Assembly: GCA_036873135.1 (NCBI GenBank)
Contig: JAPTYO010000003.1
Coordinates: 30,384,763-30,448,762 of the forward strand
DNA length: 64,000 nt
Direction of reading: 5' to 3'
DNA from: Clarkia xantiana subsp. parviflora
Taxonomy: Eukaryota > Streptophyta > Magnoliopsida > Myrtales > Onagraceae
This document shows, piece by piece, positions 46,301 to 58,100 of this stretch. Under the pieces are notes generated by a model, which was given only the letters and a program-made list of their open reading frames with translations, made no database searches and was not told the DNA's origin. Within the stretch, counting starts at the first letter, position 1. Each line of letters opens with the position of its first letter. The translations under genes were made by a program, and so were the position numbers.

Positions 46301-49300
46301 CAAAATATTTTACGGGTGAGCATTTAGATAGATAATACAATTGATGATGAGAAACTGAATCTGCAGGTTACCGTTGTCTAATTCCAGCATATTTCTCATT
46401 TTCACATATGGAATTGTAAATGTTTGTGAGAAGGAAACTCTTGGCATCTATTAGCACCTATAATTGCAAAAGAGAAATGTGTTATTTATATTGAACGAGA
46501 GAAAAAAGCACTTATAGGAGCAAACTGTTCTACCTTAGAGAGAAAAGGTAAAGCATCTAAGGCTGTTTTAAGTAAGATAATGCTCGCTATCATTGTTTGG
46601 CTTTTTTTAGCACGGTCAGTTCCCAGACACTCATTCGGTACCTTCTTTGGCTTGAAGCAGAAGTTACAAAGCACTCTATCTGAATGAATGCAACAGAAAA
46701 GTCAGTCTTAAGAAAAAGATAATAAACTAACAGGATACTTAAAGTCTTAGTATTTCTATTTTTACTCCCATATATATAATATTTATCATATATGTATGCA
46801 GTCTGCATCTATGAATAGTCCATACCAGTCTCTTTTGGAAACTTTCTCAAAGCTTGTGAGAGCCCAAAGAACAGTTGCTCATTGCTCATCAGTTCCTCCT
46901 GCAGCCAAATGAAGTATCTTATGCATCCCTATCTGTGGCGACCCTTTTGTCAGCCGAGTCCCCAAATTATCTAGAGGACTACCTCAAAGTACTGAAAGAC
47001 AATTTATGATGCTCCAAATTCTAGAACATGTGATCTTGTCCTAGTAGATAATAAAATTAAAAGAATAAATTCAAGACTAACAAGGCAATCAAGGCGAGCT
47101 TTAATGGTTTCAATATCTTTCAGTGGTTGCAATAAATTTGCTCGAAGAAGTCGAGTCCTGCATAAAGTCCAACACGGTGGCATAAGAATGACACTAATAG
47201 CATCTGAACTGAACACTTGTACCCTATCCACCTTCTATTTTTTTTCTCCTCTCTTTTCTACTATGCCAATGGAAATGATGGTTCCTAGATCATAGAATAA
47301 GAAGCTAACCCGCCAATAGTTTTCGTCGTCTTAAGCATGTGAAACAAACTTCTCTTCTTGTTGCTTGTCCCCAGAAGCGCAGAATGGAAAGGCTCAACAA
47401 TCTCCAGATTCTGAACACTGACCCCACATGGAAAGGACTGAGTGAAAATGTAAAATGGAAAACTGGAAGTGCACAAATGTTTTGTTTAGACAAGAAACGG
47501 AACCTTGTTGCATCAATATTCATGTGATCAAATGATCCATTAAAAGTCACCTGCAGCAAGAATTAAGAGAAGAAAAAAATCCCATTAAAGACCCACATTG
47601 TAGTACAAACCGACAGATGTGCCTTCAACTAGGGGAAGTAGAAAAGCTAGTACGGTAATCATTTTTTAGCATCCATGGGATCAAAAGAAGAGTCACCAAA
47701 TTTTGATTGAAAATTATCTTCATCCTGGATAGCAGTTCCAGTCAGGTAATTGCTTGTTCAATAATATTGACTAACAGAATCATTGATCAGGGAAACTACA
47801 GACTATATAATCGTAATAAGGTGTGATGATACAGTATCTAATCAATTATTTCAACATTAGTTTCCACATTCAAAATATAAATGGGGATCACAAACAAGTA
47901 CCTGCAGTGAATGGTCGGTGACAATAACCCCTTTCTCTCCTTCTATCCTGAGAAAACATTATTGAGGTTTACTCAGGGGGTTCAAATACCATATTCTAAA
48001 AGGACGACGAAGCCACTTCATCAGGCTGAAAGCAACAGAGAAGCATCTAACCAAAATCTGAGGACATGTTTTCTTTTATTATTAATCGTAATTAGTACTG
48101 TACCATTTGACAGTAGCTGCTGTAGCTGCAAGGCACAAATAATACTGCTTGTAGTATGTGTCTAGACCAAGTGCTGAAGGCTCCTTCGCTGCTAGATTTT
48201 TAACCAGAATAGCTCCCTGCTAGACAAAGTGCAATGGGATTGAATTTCCAAAAGAGAGCAGAAGGTTACTATGTAAATTCTCAACAACTAAACTAATTGT
48301 TTAAAAAATGGGATCAAGAGTGACCTTTGTATCATCGAAACAACCACGAACCATTACAACCTGCAAAAGTGACATTAATTACTAGCTCTGAAATACAGAA
48401 ATGATAACATTAAGTGATTCTAAACTGCAGCAAAATTATCAACATGCAAATGAAGAAGCTGCGTTAAATACACTAAACATCTGAGAGAGAGCAGGAGACT
48501 GTAATCCAACTTCACCTTCTTCAATGCAGGGTAGAACTTGTCCACTAGTTCTGAGACACCAACCATGCCATCAGGTGCTAGCTTATTTGGAGGAACAATT
48601 ATCACAATTGGATCATAAAAGTGTAGCAAAGTCTTTGTATTCTGATATGAGCTGCTAGTTTCAATGTACTGCGACAGATGGAGTGATGCTGATCTTAAAT
48701 CAAAAGCAGCCATCCCGACCTGGAGAAATAATTGGTGATTCTATTGAATGTCCCTTTATCATGACACAACTGCATGAAACATCTTATCACAATCGCATCT
48801 AATCCTACAGTTGCTAGTGAAGTATTGCATTGTTTGCCTCTATGATTGTTCAGTATGATACAGAACTCCTTCCATCAACCGGATTCACATATTACTTAAG
48901 ACCAATCAAGTATACATCAGCAGCAGATTCGAGCCGTTAAACTCTGTTAGCACATAATCGTGAAGAAGAAAATGCCCAAAGCGGTAAAAGAAAAGTAGAG
49001 GAGAATATTATTCTACGACTACAACTACACTCTAACAGCAAATGATCGATCTCCAGACCAAATTCAGAGCTCAGGAGACTTCATAAAACTACGCGATTGA
49101 GTTTTGCGTAAGAATCAATCAACATCTCCAGTATCTTAGACGGTACGTTCATTTTCAACCAAATACCCAAGCCAGAAGAAGAAGATACACTAATGATTTC
49201 ATGCAGAAACAACCACATTAGTCTCTAAACCTAATAACTGATCTCTGAAACTTTTACGGACAGAGAATTTGAATTTTCACCATGAGAAACGAGTGAATCG

Positions 49301-49416
49301 CCATGATTTCATGCTTAACTCAGGAAGCAAGTTTACGAACCAAAATTATACAGTACCTCCTTAGCTCTGTTCTCTATGAGACCGATCACGAAGCTCGATC
49401 TCTCTTCATCATCCAT
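43307..49416 (-). CDS. MSH4: MutS homologue 4, meiotic recombination protein
   Basis: I place 24 exons on the minus strand: 49416-49357, 48719-48516, 48360-48325, 48216-48104, 47947-47902, 47550-47504, 47417-47310, 47157-47082, 46898-46826, 46679-46534, 46457-46372, 46010-45871, 45794-45655, 45571-45521, 45417-45354, 45040-44897, 44813-44746, 44645-44587, 44486-44330, 44215-44163, 44076-43978, 43891-43777, 43698-43576, 43471-43307. They sum to 2373 nt, in frame, 790 residues, the usual MSH4 length. The Walker A GPNMSGKST is at about 550-558, Walker [17 protein letters not shown] at about 627, and the C-terminal helix-turn-helix region is present. MSH4 pairs with MSH5 to stabilise recombination intermediates and promote class I crossovers in meiotic nuclei; it lacks a mismatch-binding N-terminal domain. 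No lesion is seen. A Copia element begins 114 bp upstream of the start codon. Confidence 0.96.
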
Positions 49417-49530
49417 GGTGAATGAATTCGAAGAACTGGAGGAAAGAGGGAAGGTGAATGATCAAGGGAAATGAAAATCTGGCGCTAAATCAGTGTTCTG
49501 ATTCTATAGTATCACTATTAGCAGAAAATG

Positions 49531-49846
49531 TGTTGGATTTTGTCTTGGGCTTCATCAACCTTGCTCTTCTCTTGCTTATGATATTTGGGCCTGGTTGTTC
49601 TTTTTGTGGGCTTTGTATTTTATTTTGGACTGGGTTGTGTATTGCTTTTATTTGCTGGCCTATTTGGTTCCTTGTAGATTGACACTATATTTTTAGACTT
49701 AGGATTGAGGGGGAGGACTGCCAGATGAAGGAACCAAGTCTAAAGATCCCTCGACGTTTTGTCTTCCTTTCTCGTTGCTCTGCTAGGGTTTCCTCCATTG
49801 ATGAATTCCTTGTGTGATTTGTGAGGTTCTTGAGTGTTTTTTGTCA
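49531..49846 (+). repeat. Copia 5' LTR
   Basis: It starts TGTTGGATTTTG and ends GTTTTTTGTCA. A TATA-like ACTATATTTTTAG lies near 49683-49695. It carries a CTCGACG word and a late TTCTTGAG. No difference from the 3' LTR was found by reading. Confidence 0.97.
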
Positions 49847-50131
49847 TGGTATCAGAGCCAAAAGGCGCTATTTGCCTTTTCCTCTCGATTCTGTGACCTC
49901 CGCTGCTCCGTTTTTCCTTTTGCGACTCTCCGATTCGCGAATCTGGGTTTCGCGATTCTCTGCATCTGAGGTTTTTGGTCTCGGATCTTCCGATTCGTGA
50001 CCTCTCTTGACGATTTCTTTGCGATTCGTGGCTGGTGTTCGTACGTTTGACGATTGGTGCTCTTCTCCTGTTTTTTTCTGAGGCTGTATATCTTCTTCGA
50101 GTCTCGTCAGATTCCCTTACGCACTTGATCG

Positions 50132-51556
50132 ATGTCGAAGCCCAGCGATAAGGATAGTGAAGGACATTCTGGATCGAAGAAGGCACTTGATGCAACCGAT
50201 CAAGAATACCGTGATGCGATGTCATTGGTAGACTCTTTCCACCCTCTCTTCTTACATGCTAGTGATAATCCTGCTGCTAGGATGACTTCTGTGATTTTAA
50301 CTGGTGCTGAGAATTATCCGAAATGGAGTCATGCTATGAGATCTGTTTTGATTGGGAAAAACAAATATGGTTTCGTGACTGGTACATGCTTTCGTGATAA
50401 ATATAGCCCTCTGTATCACGATCTATGGGACAGATGTAATGCTGTTGTGTATGGATGGATTGTGAATTCCATTTCAGATGATCTTGCAAGTTCTGTCATG
50501 TATTCTGAAAGTGCATTTATAGCCTGGAAGGAGCTTAAGCAACAGTTTGATAAGGTGAATGGTTCAAGAGTTTACCAATTGCATAGAGAAATCGTTTTGA
50601 CAAGACAGGGATTGGATTCTATTTCCACCTTCTTCACCAAGCTTCGTGTTCTTTGGGGAGAGTTTGATGCTGCCTGTTCACTTCCTCACATTGAGGGTGA
50701 ACAATTTGAGAAACACTTAGAACACAAAGAGAATATGAGGCTCTTTCAGTTCCTCATGGGGCTGAATGAATCTTATTCCACTGTGAGAAGTAATCTGCTC
50801 CTATGGACGCCTTTACCCTCTGTCAATCAAGCATATAACTATCTCATCCAAGATGAGAATCAAAGGGGCGTTACTTCAGACATTGCTGGTACTACTGAGA
50901 TCATTGTGAACAATATCACTACTGTGGGTGACAAGCCAAAAGGAAATCAGTCCCTTGAGTGTACCTTCTGTAAAAAGAAGGGTCATACTGTTGACAAATG
51001 CTTTGCAAAAGGATGTGACTTCTGCAAGAAAAAGGGCCATGTCAAGGATATCTGCTTCAAGTTCAGAGATCAAATGTTGAAGAAAGGGAATAGTATCAGG
51101 GCTAACACAGCTGCCAATCAGTCTGGTAGCAGTGATGGTCCAGATGTTGGGGGGGTTCAAGGAAGTGTCACTTTGACCACTGACCAGTTTGACAAGCTGC
51201 TGCAATCAATGGGGCTTGCGAGTAGGACTGCTGGAACAGCAGGTGCTGCCACAAACACATTGGATGCACGGGCCAACACTGCTGGTATATCCCTGAATTC
51301 CTCTTTTTATAACAATAGAGATTGTTGGATATTAGATAGTGGTGCCACAGATCACATGACCTTTAGAGATGATTGGCTTAGTTTTAAAAAAATTGTCTCT
51401 GGAACAAATGTTCGTTTACCTGATGGTGGTTTTTCTGAAATTAAGGGAACAGGTTTTTTTTTTCTTTATCTGAGGATAAAAAATTGCAAAATGTCCTTTA
51501 TATACCTACATTCAAATACAATTTATTATCTGTTTCTAAACTTGCTAGTGACTTGA
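50132..51556 (+). CDS. Copia Gag and protease (first part of the polyprotein)
   Basis: The frame encodes 474 residues. The Gag region starts after a polar N-terminus, with VILTGAENYPKWSHAMRSVL (about 50-70) and the UBN2-type helical domain following. Two zinc knuckles are present, CTFCKKKGHTVDKC and CDFCKKKGHVKDIC (about 274-310). Then comes the aspartic protease active site CWILDSGATDHMT (about 397-409). The last 27 or so residues after the T-run near 51456 are out of frame and do not belong to the family sequence. Gag forms the virus-like particle and the protease processes it. Confidence 0.9.
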   Translation: MSKPSDKDSEGHSGSKKALDATDQEYRDAMSLVDSFHPLFLHASDNPAARMTSVILTGAENYPKWSHAMRSVLIGKNKYGFVTGTCFRDKYSPLYHDLWDRCNAVVYGWIVNSISDDLASSVMYSESAFIAWKELKQQFDKVNGSRVYQLHREIVLTRQGLDSISTFFTKLRVLWGEFDAACSLPHIEGEQFEKHLEHKENMRLFQFLMGLNESYSTVRSNLLLWTPLPSVNQAYNYLIQDENQRGVTSDIAGTTEIIVNNITTVGDKPKGNQSLECTFCKKKGHTVDKCFAKGCDFCKKKGHVKDICFKFRDQMLKKGNSIRANTAANQSGSSDGPDVGGVQGSVTLTTDQFDKLLQSMGLASRTAGTAGAATNTLDARANTAGISLNSSFYNNRDCWILDSGATDHMTFRDDWLSFKKIVSGTNVRLPDGGFSEIKGTGFFFLYLRIKNCKMSFIYLHSNTIYYLFLNLLVT

Positions 51557-54500
51557 ATTGTAAAGCAATTTTTTATCCGAAGATTGCCATTCTGCAGGAC
51601 CTCTCAAATGGGAAGGTCTTGGGGATTGGGACTGAGCATTCAGGTCTTTATTTTTTGAAAGTTAGTTGTCCTATTGCTGGTGCTTCTTTTACAAATGTTG
51701 TTGATAATAATAAAGTCATTTTGTGGCATAAACGTCTTGGTCATGCGTCTGTACAAACCTTGCATCATGTGGACAACTTGGATTTACCAAAGAATAAAGC
51801 TGAAATCATTCATACTTGCCCTGTTTGCCCAAAAGCAAAAATCATCAGAAATTCTTTTCCTGATTCTAATTCCAGAGCCGACTCCCCTTTTGATTTGGTT
51901 CACTGTGATGTGTGGGGCCCCTATCAATATCCAACTCATGATGATAAACGTTTTTTCTTGACTCTTCTTGATGATCATACAAGAGTTACTTGGATTCATC
52001 TTATCCAATTTAAATCTGATGTCTCTATTGTTTTAAGAGATTTTGTTGCTCTTATTGAAAATCAATTTTCTAAAACCGTCAAATGTTTTAGATCTGATAA
52101 TGGGGGGGAATTTTTCAATGATCATCTTTCAAAATTTTTAAGTGAGAAAGGTATCCTCCACCATAGTAGCTGCCCCTATACTCCTCAGCAGAATGGTAGG
52201 GTAGAGAGAAAGCATAGGCACCTATTAGAAGTTGCTAGAGCCATAAAGTTGCAGGCTTCCATACCTAATGAATTCTGGGGGGAATGTATTTTAACTGCAT
52301 GTTATTTGATCAATTTGATGCCTACTAAGATTTTGAATGGCAAATCCCCCCTAGAGGTTCTGAAGGGAAAGAAACCTGCAGTTAATCATTTAAAAGTCTT
52401 TGGGTGTCTTTGTTATGCAAAGAATTTAGTTGTGACTGACAAGCTTTCTTCTAGAGCAATAACATCAGCTTTCATGGGTTATTCAAATGTTCAGAAGGGT
52501 TATAGGCTTTATGACTTGGAGAATAAGAAATTTTTTATTAGTCGTGATGTTATTTTTCATGAGGCCATATTCCCTTTTGAGCAAAGAAAGCCTGATCAGT
52601 TACCTTTTTTCTTTGACCTACCTTTAAATGATGACTCTAATATTTTTCTAAATGATGATTTAAATCTTGAATCTGATAAAACCATTTCTGCTGATTCTTC
52701 TATTGATCCCCAAATGACAGATGATGAGTTAGTCAATAATTCAGATGTTATTTTGACAAATGATAAACCACATGTTGATTCTGATGTCATTGTTGCTGCT
52801 GACCCTCCTGTTGTTACTAGACATGGTAGGGTTACCAAACCTCCTATTTGGAGCAAAGATTATGTGATGGGTGCTGAAACTCTTTATCCTATTCAGAACT
52901 TTGTTTCTTATGATCATATCAGTGTTCCTTATCAGTGCTATTTAACAAAGTTTTCTGAGTTGGTTGAGCCCAGTAGCTATAATGAAGCTGCACAGAACCC
53001 TTTTTGGGTACAGGCAATGAAAGAAGAGATACAAGCACTCGAGGACAATGGAACTTGGGAAGTTGTAACTCTTCCTGCAGGTAAGCTTGCTATAGGCTGT
53101 AGATGGGTTTATAAGTTGAAGTATAAATCTGATGGAACTTTAGAGAGATACAAAGCTAGGCTTGTAGCTAAGGGATATAAACAGAAATTTGGAATTGACT
53201 ATTATGAGACATTCTCCCCGGTAGTTAGAATGAACACAGTTAGGGTCATATTATCACTTGCCTCTATTTTTGGTTGGCCACTTTATCAAATGGATGTTTA
53301 TAATGCGTTTTTGCAAGGTGTGAATGAGGAAGTGTATATGAACCTACCTGAGGGATTTACTGATCAAGGGGGGAATGGACCAAATTCTGTTTGTCGATTG
53401 CGTAAATCCTTGTATGGTTTAAAGCAGGCTAGTAGGCAATGGAATATCAAGCTTAGTGATTCTTTAATTAGTGCAGGTTTTAAGAGATCTAAACTTGATT
53501 ATTCATTGTTTACTAAGCAACATGGAGATAAGATTGTTGTTTTGTTGGTATATGTGGATGATCTCCTTATTACTGGTAATTGTGCTGACCTGATTTCTGA
53601 GTTAAAGAGTGTCTTGCAGTCTAACTTCAAGATGAAAGATCTTGGAGAACTTAGATATTTTTTGGGAATTGAGTTGGCCAGAAATGCAAGTGGGATCATG
53701 ATGTGCCAGAGGAAATATGCCCTGGAACTGATTTCTTCTGTTGGTTTATCTGCTGGTAAAACTGTTAGGACTCCCATGGAGGTTAATGTTAAACTCACCA
53801 GCAGATTCTATGATGATCATTTGGGAATTAATGCCTCTGATAAGCCATTACATGATGTTCTCTCTTATAGGAGACTGATAGGGAAATTATTATATTTGAC
53901 TCTTACAAGGCCTGACATTTCATATGCTGTTAGATATCTTAGTCAATTCATGCAGGATCCTAAAAAGTCACATTGGGATGCAGCTCTTAGAATTGTCAGG
54001 TTTGTAAAAAGAGAACCAGGTAAGGGTGTTTTTCTGAGCTCCCAGTCCAGTCCTTCTCTAGTTGGATTTTGTGATTCTGACTGGGGTGCATGTACTGAGA
54101 CTAGGAGATCAGTTTCTGGCTACTGCGTTTTGTTGGGGAACTCTTTAGTCTCGTGGAAGGTGAAGAAACAGACAACTGTTTCAACATCTTCTGCAGAGGC
54201 GGAGTATCGTAGTATTCGTGAGATTTTGAAAGAGGTTATGTGGCTTCGTGGTCTTTTGAATGAACTGGGTGTATTTCAAAAGGAGGCAACTGTGTTGCAC
54301 TGTGACAATAAAGCTGCAATACAAATTGCAACCAACCCAGTTTTTCATGAGCGAACGAAGCATATTGAGATTGATTGTCATGTGATTAGGGAAAAACTTT
54401 TAGAAGGTATTATTCGGTTTAGTCATGTTAAAACTAGCAATCAACTTGCTGACTTGTTTACTAAGGAGTTGTGTAGGGAGCAACTTAGTTATTTGTCAGG

Positions 54501-54579
54501 AAAGTTGGGAATGAAGAACCTCTTCCATGGAGAGGGGGAGATCTTGGATATTTCAGGTGAAAGAGAAGATCAAGCTTGA
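51484..54579 (+). CDS. Copia integrase, reverse transcriptase and RNase H (second part of the polyprotein)
   Basis: The 1031-residue frame has no natural start codon; it continues the protease after a one-base shift. In order: integrase zinc-binding H82-H87-C112-C115, integrase core with D142, D205 and E241 in CDVWGP, RSDNGGEF and GRVERKH, RVT_2 reverse transcriptase from about 523 (NGTWEVV) with YVDD at 690-693, and RNase H with the ADLFTK end. No internal stop or missing catalytic residue is seen. The enzymes copy the element's RNA and integrate the DNA. With the shift upstream, they would be made only if ribosomes change frame or if another copy supplies them. Confidence 0.93.
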   Translation: MQNVLYIPTFKYNLLSVSKLASDLNCKAIFYPKIAILQDLSNGKVLGIGTEHSGLYFLKVSCPIAGASFTNVVDNNKVILWHKRLGHASVQTLHHVDNLDLPKNKAEIIHTCPVCPKAKIIRNSFPDSNSRADSPFDLVHCDVWGPYQYPTHDDKRFFLTLLDDHTRVTWIHLIQFKSDVSIVLRDFVALIENQFSKTVKCFRSDNGGEFFNDHLSKFLSEKGILHHSSCPYTPQQNGRVERKHRHLLEVARAIKLQASIPNEFWGECILTACYLINLMPTKILNGKSPLEVLKGKKPAVNHLKVFGCLCYAKNLVVTDKLSSRAITSAFMGYSNVQKGYRLYDLENKKFFISRDVIFHEAIFPFEQRKPDQLPFFFDLPLNDDSNIFLNDDLNLESDKTISADSSIDPQMTDDELVNNSDVILTNDKPHVDSDVIVAADPPVVTRHGRVTKPPIWSKDYVMGAETLYPIQNFVSYDHISVPYQCYLTKFSELVEPSSYNEAAQNPFWVQAMKEEIQALEDNGTWEVVTLPAGKLAIGCRWVYKLKYKSDGTLERYKARLVAKGYKQKFGIDYYETFSPVVRMNTVRVILSLASIFGWPLYQMDVYNAFLQGVNEEVYMNLPEGFTDQGGNGPNSVCRLRKSLYGLKQASRQWNIKLSDSLISAGFKRSKLDYSLFTKQHGDKIVVLLVYVDDLLITGNCADLISELKSVLQSNFKMKDLGELRYFLGIELARNASGIMMCQRKYALELISSVGLSAGKTVRTPMEVNVKLTSRFYDDHLGINASDKPLHDVLSYRRLIGKLLYLTLTRPDISYAVRYLSQFMQDPKKSHWDAALRIVRFVKREPGKGVFLSSQSSPSLVGFCDSDWGACTETRRSVSGYCVLLGNSLVSWKVKKQTTVSTSSAEAEYRSIREILKEVMWLRGLLNELGVFQKEATVLHCDNKAAIQIATNPVFHERTKHIEIDCHVIREKLLEGIIRFSHVKTSNQLADLFTKELCREQLSYLSGKLGMKNLFHGEGEILDISGEREDQA

Positions 54580-54586
54580 GGGGGAG

Positions 54587-54902
54587 TGTTGGATTTTGTC
54601 TTGGGCTTCATCAACCTTGCTCTTCTCTTGCTTATGATATTTGGGCCTGGTTGTTCTTTTTGTGGGCTTTGTATTTTATTTTGGACTGGGTTGTGTATTG
54701 CTTTTATTTGCTGGCCTATTTGGTTCCTTGTAGATTGACACTATATTTTTAGACTTAGGATTGAGGGGGAGGACTGCCAGATGAAGGAACCAAGTCTAAA
54801 GATCCCTCGACGTTTTGTCTTCCTTTCTCGTTGCTCTGCTAGGGTTTCCTCCATTGATGAATTCCTTGTGTGATTTGTGAGGTTCTTGAGTGTTTTTTGT
54901 CA
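54587..54902 (+). repeat. Copia 3' LTR
   Basis: It is the same 316 bp as 49531-49846. It could still act as a promoter reading out towards PSD1, whose start codon is about 260 bp downstream. Confidence 0.97.
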
Positions 54903-55164
54903 AAATGTTTATGAATTTTAATTTTAATTTTTTTGGACGGAATTTAATATAATTTTAAAAAAAATACATTGGGCCACAGGCCCACGTGACGACTAGTATT
55001 TTTGGGCCAAAACACGACGATTAGTATGGTTGGGCTGAAACAAAATGAAAAGTTTCGGCCAGATTCGGCCTGAAAAGAAGTCGCCCCAGGAAAAAGTTTC
55101 TTCCTCACCGTTCACTAGAACCACCGGCCACCACTCAAGTGGTGGATCACCGTCTCCGGCGAAG

Positions 55165-58100
55165 ATGAGATTCCGACCTTCGCATAAGCTCCTAATATTC
55201 CCTCAGCGAAGAACGCTGCACTACCTCCACAACCGACAGAGGTTCTTGACTTCACTCTTCACTAAGAAGCTCCACCAGGCAGCTCAAGCGCGCGCCTCTT
55301 CCGGCGGCGGCACCGGTTCTCAAGGTTAGTCACCGGTTAATTCTTCTTTACTTCCTGCTCGGACCCAACCCTTGCTGACCACGCTGTTTCTGCGTTACAG
55401 GTAGTTCTTATGTGGTTCCCGGTGCCACAGTCGCTACCTTGTTCATGCTCGGTGCTCTCCATGCTCGTCGAATGTATGATGATAAAAAGGTCTGATTTCT
55501 GTTAACAATATGATGAATTGCTGGTTCATATCCACTATCAAGGCACGAAGCTCTATTAATTGTTTTAAGTAGAAATGCTTTGGCAAATCATCATCTAGAA
55601 TCTCCTGGACATATCACAGTCTTGTAAAATAAAGAAATCAAACCATTAGGATCATCAGCCAACAATATACTACTGACTGCTATTGGTATTCTTGAATTGT
55701 ATTTTATGCATATGTTATGGTATAGATTGAAGAGGCGAGGCAGAAAGGGATCGAAATTGAGTTCCACCCAGATGCAAAGGTAATGGTTAATGAATATGCT
55801 TTCACTTATTACTGGCTGATGATATCTCTTATTCTTGTATCCACTCAGTATAAGTCTCTCATGTTTTTGAGTTTAGGCTAGTTTCTTGGCATTGCTACCG
55901 CTCCGCTCTATTTCAAGATTTTGGGGCTTCTTGACAAGTGTGGTAAGGTTACGTCTGCACTTGTATTCTTTTGTTATTCTTGTTATAGTTTTAGAAATAA
56001 TGTGACTGCCCCTTGGTTTCATTAAAATGTGGAGAGGTTTGTGTTATAATAATGCATCACTTAAAATACAAAGTTTTGTGCTGCTGTCAACCTACTAAAT
56101 TTATAAAGTATTTTCAATCTTGAATGGTTCAATGTATGATGTGTTACTAAAGGAGCAGTCTGATGTTTTGTGAGAAATGTTTCAGATTTCCTGGTTTAAG
56201 TCTTAAGACTATGAAAGCAGTTTTAACTTCAGGATAGTATCAGTAGCAGCAAGATCTTTGTTTTTGCTCATATTATATTTTCAAATCATCTTTTTTGTAA
56301 TTCTTCTTAAAAATATTACTTTTCTCAGGAGGCTCCAGTTTGGATGCGGCCTTATCTTTGTCGGGCATGGGCCCGTGCATTCCATTCAAGTAGGAAAATT
56401 ACCTTTTTCTAGATTTTTTTCTTTCTGTAAAACTGCTAAGATGCCTGGTTCTATGGTGAATAGCACTGGCTTGAAATGACAACGTTTGACGCGTCGTTTA
56501 AATTTTCATTTCAGACTTGGAAGAAGCAGCATTACCTCTTGAGGAATACGCATCACTAAGAGACTTTTTTGCCCGATCTTTAAAAGAAGGATCTAGACCT
56601 ATTGATCCTGATCCAAAATGCCTGGTAACTGGTAACATGTTCCTTATATGCTTAATCCTGTTTATTTGAGAATTCTGACTTATGCATTTTAATGACTCTC
56701 TTGCCATTGTTATCATAGATTAGCCCCGTGGATGGAACAATTCTAAGATTTGGGGAGTTGAAGACTACAGGAGCTATGATTGAGCAAGTGAAGGGTTTTT
56801 CCTATTCAGTATCTTCTCTTCTTGGTGCAAACTCTCTCCTCCCACTGATGGCCAAGAAGAGTACTTCTGTAGAGAATATCAATCACGAGAGTCTTCCTGG
56901 AGAAAAGAATAAGAAATCATGGTGGAAAGTTTCGCTGGCCTCTCCCAAAATTCGGAATCCTGTGTCAGGATGGTAATTTGCTTGATTTCCCAATTTTACT
57001 GCTATATACAGTCATCTGCCTTTTTTTTGGGTATTTGGAACCGTAGATCAAAGGGAGTTAGTGTATTTCACGGTTAGGATTTGCTTCTGAGGCTAATCAA
57101 AGGATTGTATTTCTGCCACCTCTTTCAAATTTTACATGAACAATATGATGGCAGGATTCTTCTGTTGATCATGTCTATAGCCAAATCCCGTCTAATAACA
57201 AGAGGATTAAACCCGTTTTCTCCCTCTCTTTCTCTCTGATTTTTCTTTTGACATCTAGGATGTTATCCAAATATCCCATATTGTTTGTTACATGGTTTTA
57301 TTGTGTTTATATATTCCTCTCAAATAGTTTCATTTGTTACCTATCTCTTTGTTCATCTAACATCCGTGCTTATTGAACTTCCTAGTTCCTAGTATGGTTT
57401 CTCCATATTATTGCCAAATCATTGTATGATAAAACTGGTAAATCTCATGATGACCATTTTCATTGCAGTCCGATGCAAGGCCTCTTTTACTGTGTCATTT
57501 ACTTGAAGCCAGGAGATTATCATCGTATTCATTCTCCATCTGATTGGAGCATTCTTGCTCGGCGACATTTTTCGGGTTAAACAGTTAATTATATTTTTTT
57601 CAAATGCTTTTAGTTTAATATGTCAACGACATTGTTTTGATTAAAAAATGTTAGGTAGACTGTTCCCTGTCAATGAAAGAGCTACAAGAACAATAAGAAA
57701 CCTGTATGTGGAAAATGAAAGGGTAAATTTATTTACTTCCTTTTGAATGAAATATTCCTTTTTACGGGTATTTTTACTATTCTACTGCTGCACCTATTTA
57801 TCTTTCAAAATTTACCAGGTTGTTCTTGAAGGTCTCTGGCAGGAAGGATTCATGGCACTTGCTGCAGTAGGTGCAACAAACATCGGATCAATCGAGGTTG
57901 CATAATAATTATTCCTAAATAATCTCCTATTACGCCTGCTCTTGCTATGGCATTCATTTCTGTTATATTGCCTAGATTATAATATTATTAGGATCAATGC
58001 TACATTGCTACTACATCAGAAACTGTTATCTTTTACTATGTCAGAGAAACTGTTGATTTATCTCATTGAATCACTTTTTGTTTTCGTAGAACAACATTTT

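Larger units (their letters stand above)
49531..54902 (+). mobile_element. Full-length Ty1/Copia retrotransposon, 5372 bp
   Basis: It has two 316-bp LTRs that read as identical (49531-49846 and 54587-54902), TG...CA ends and an exact 5-bp target duplication AAATG (49526-49530 and 54903-54907). The primer-binding site TGGTATCAGAGCC (49847-49859) matches initiator Met-tRNA, the usual Copia primer. The polypurine tract GAGGGGGAG directly precedes the 3' LTR. The order gag, protease, integrase, reverse transcriptase, RNase H is that of Copia. One frameshift splits the polyprotein. It sits between the divergent genes MSH4 and PSD1. Confidence 0.98.
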
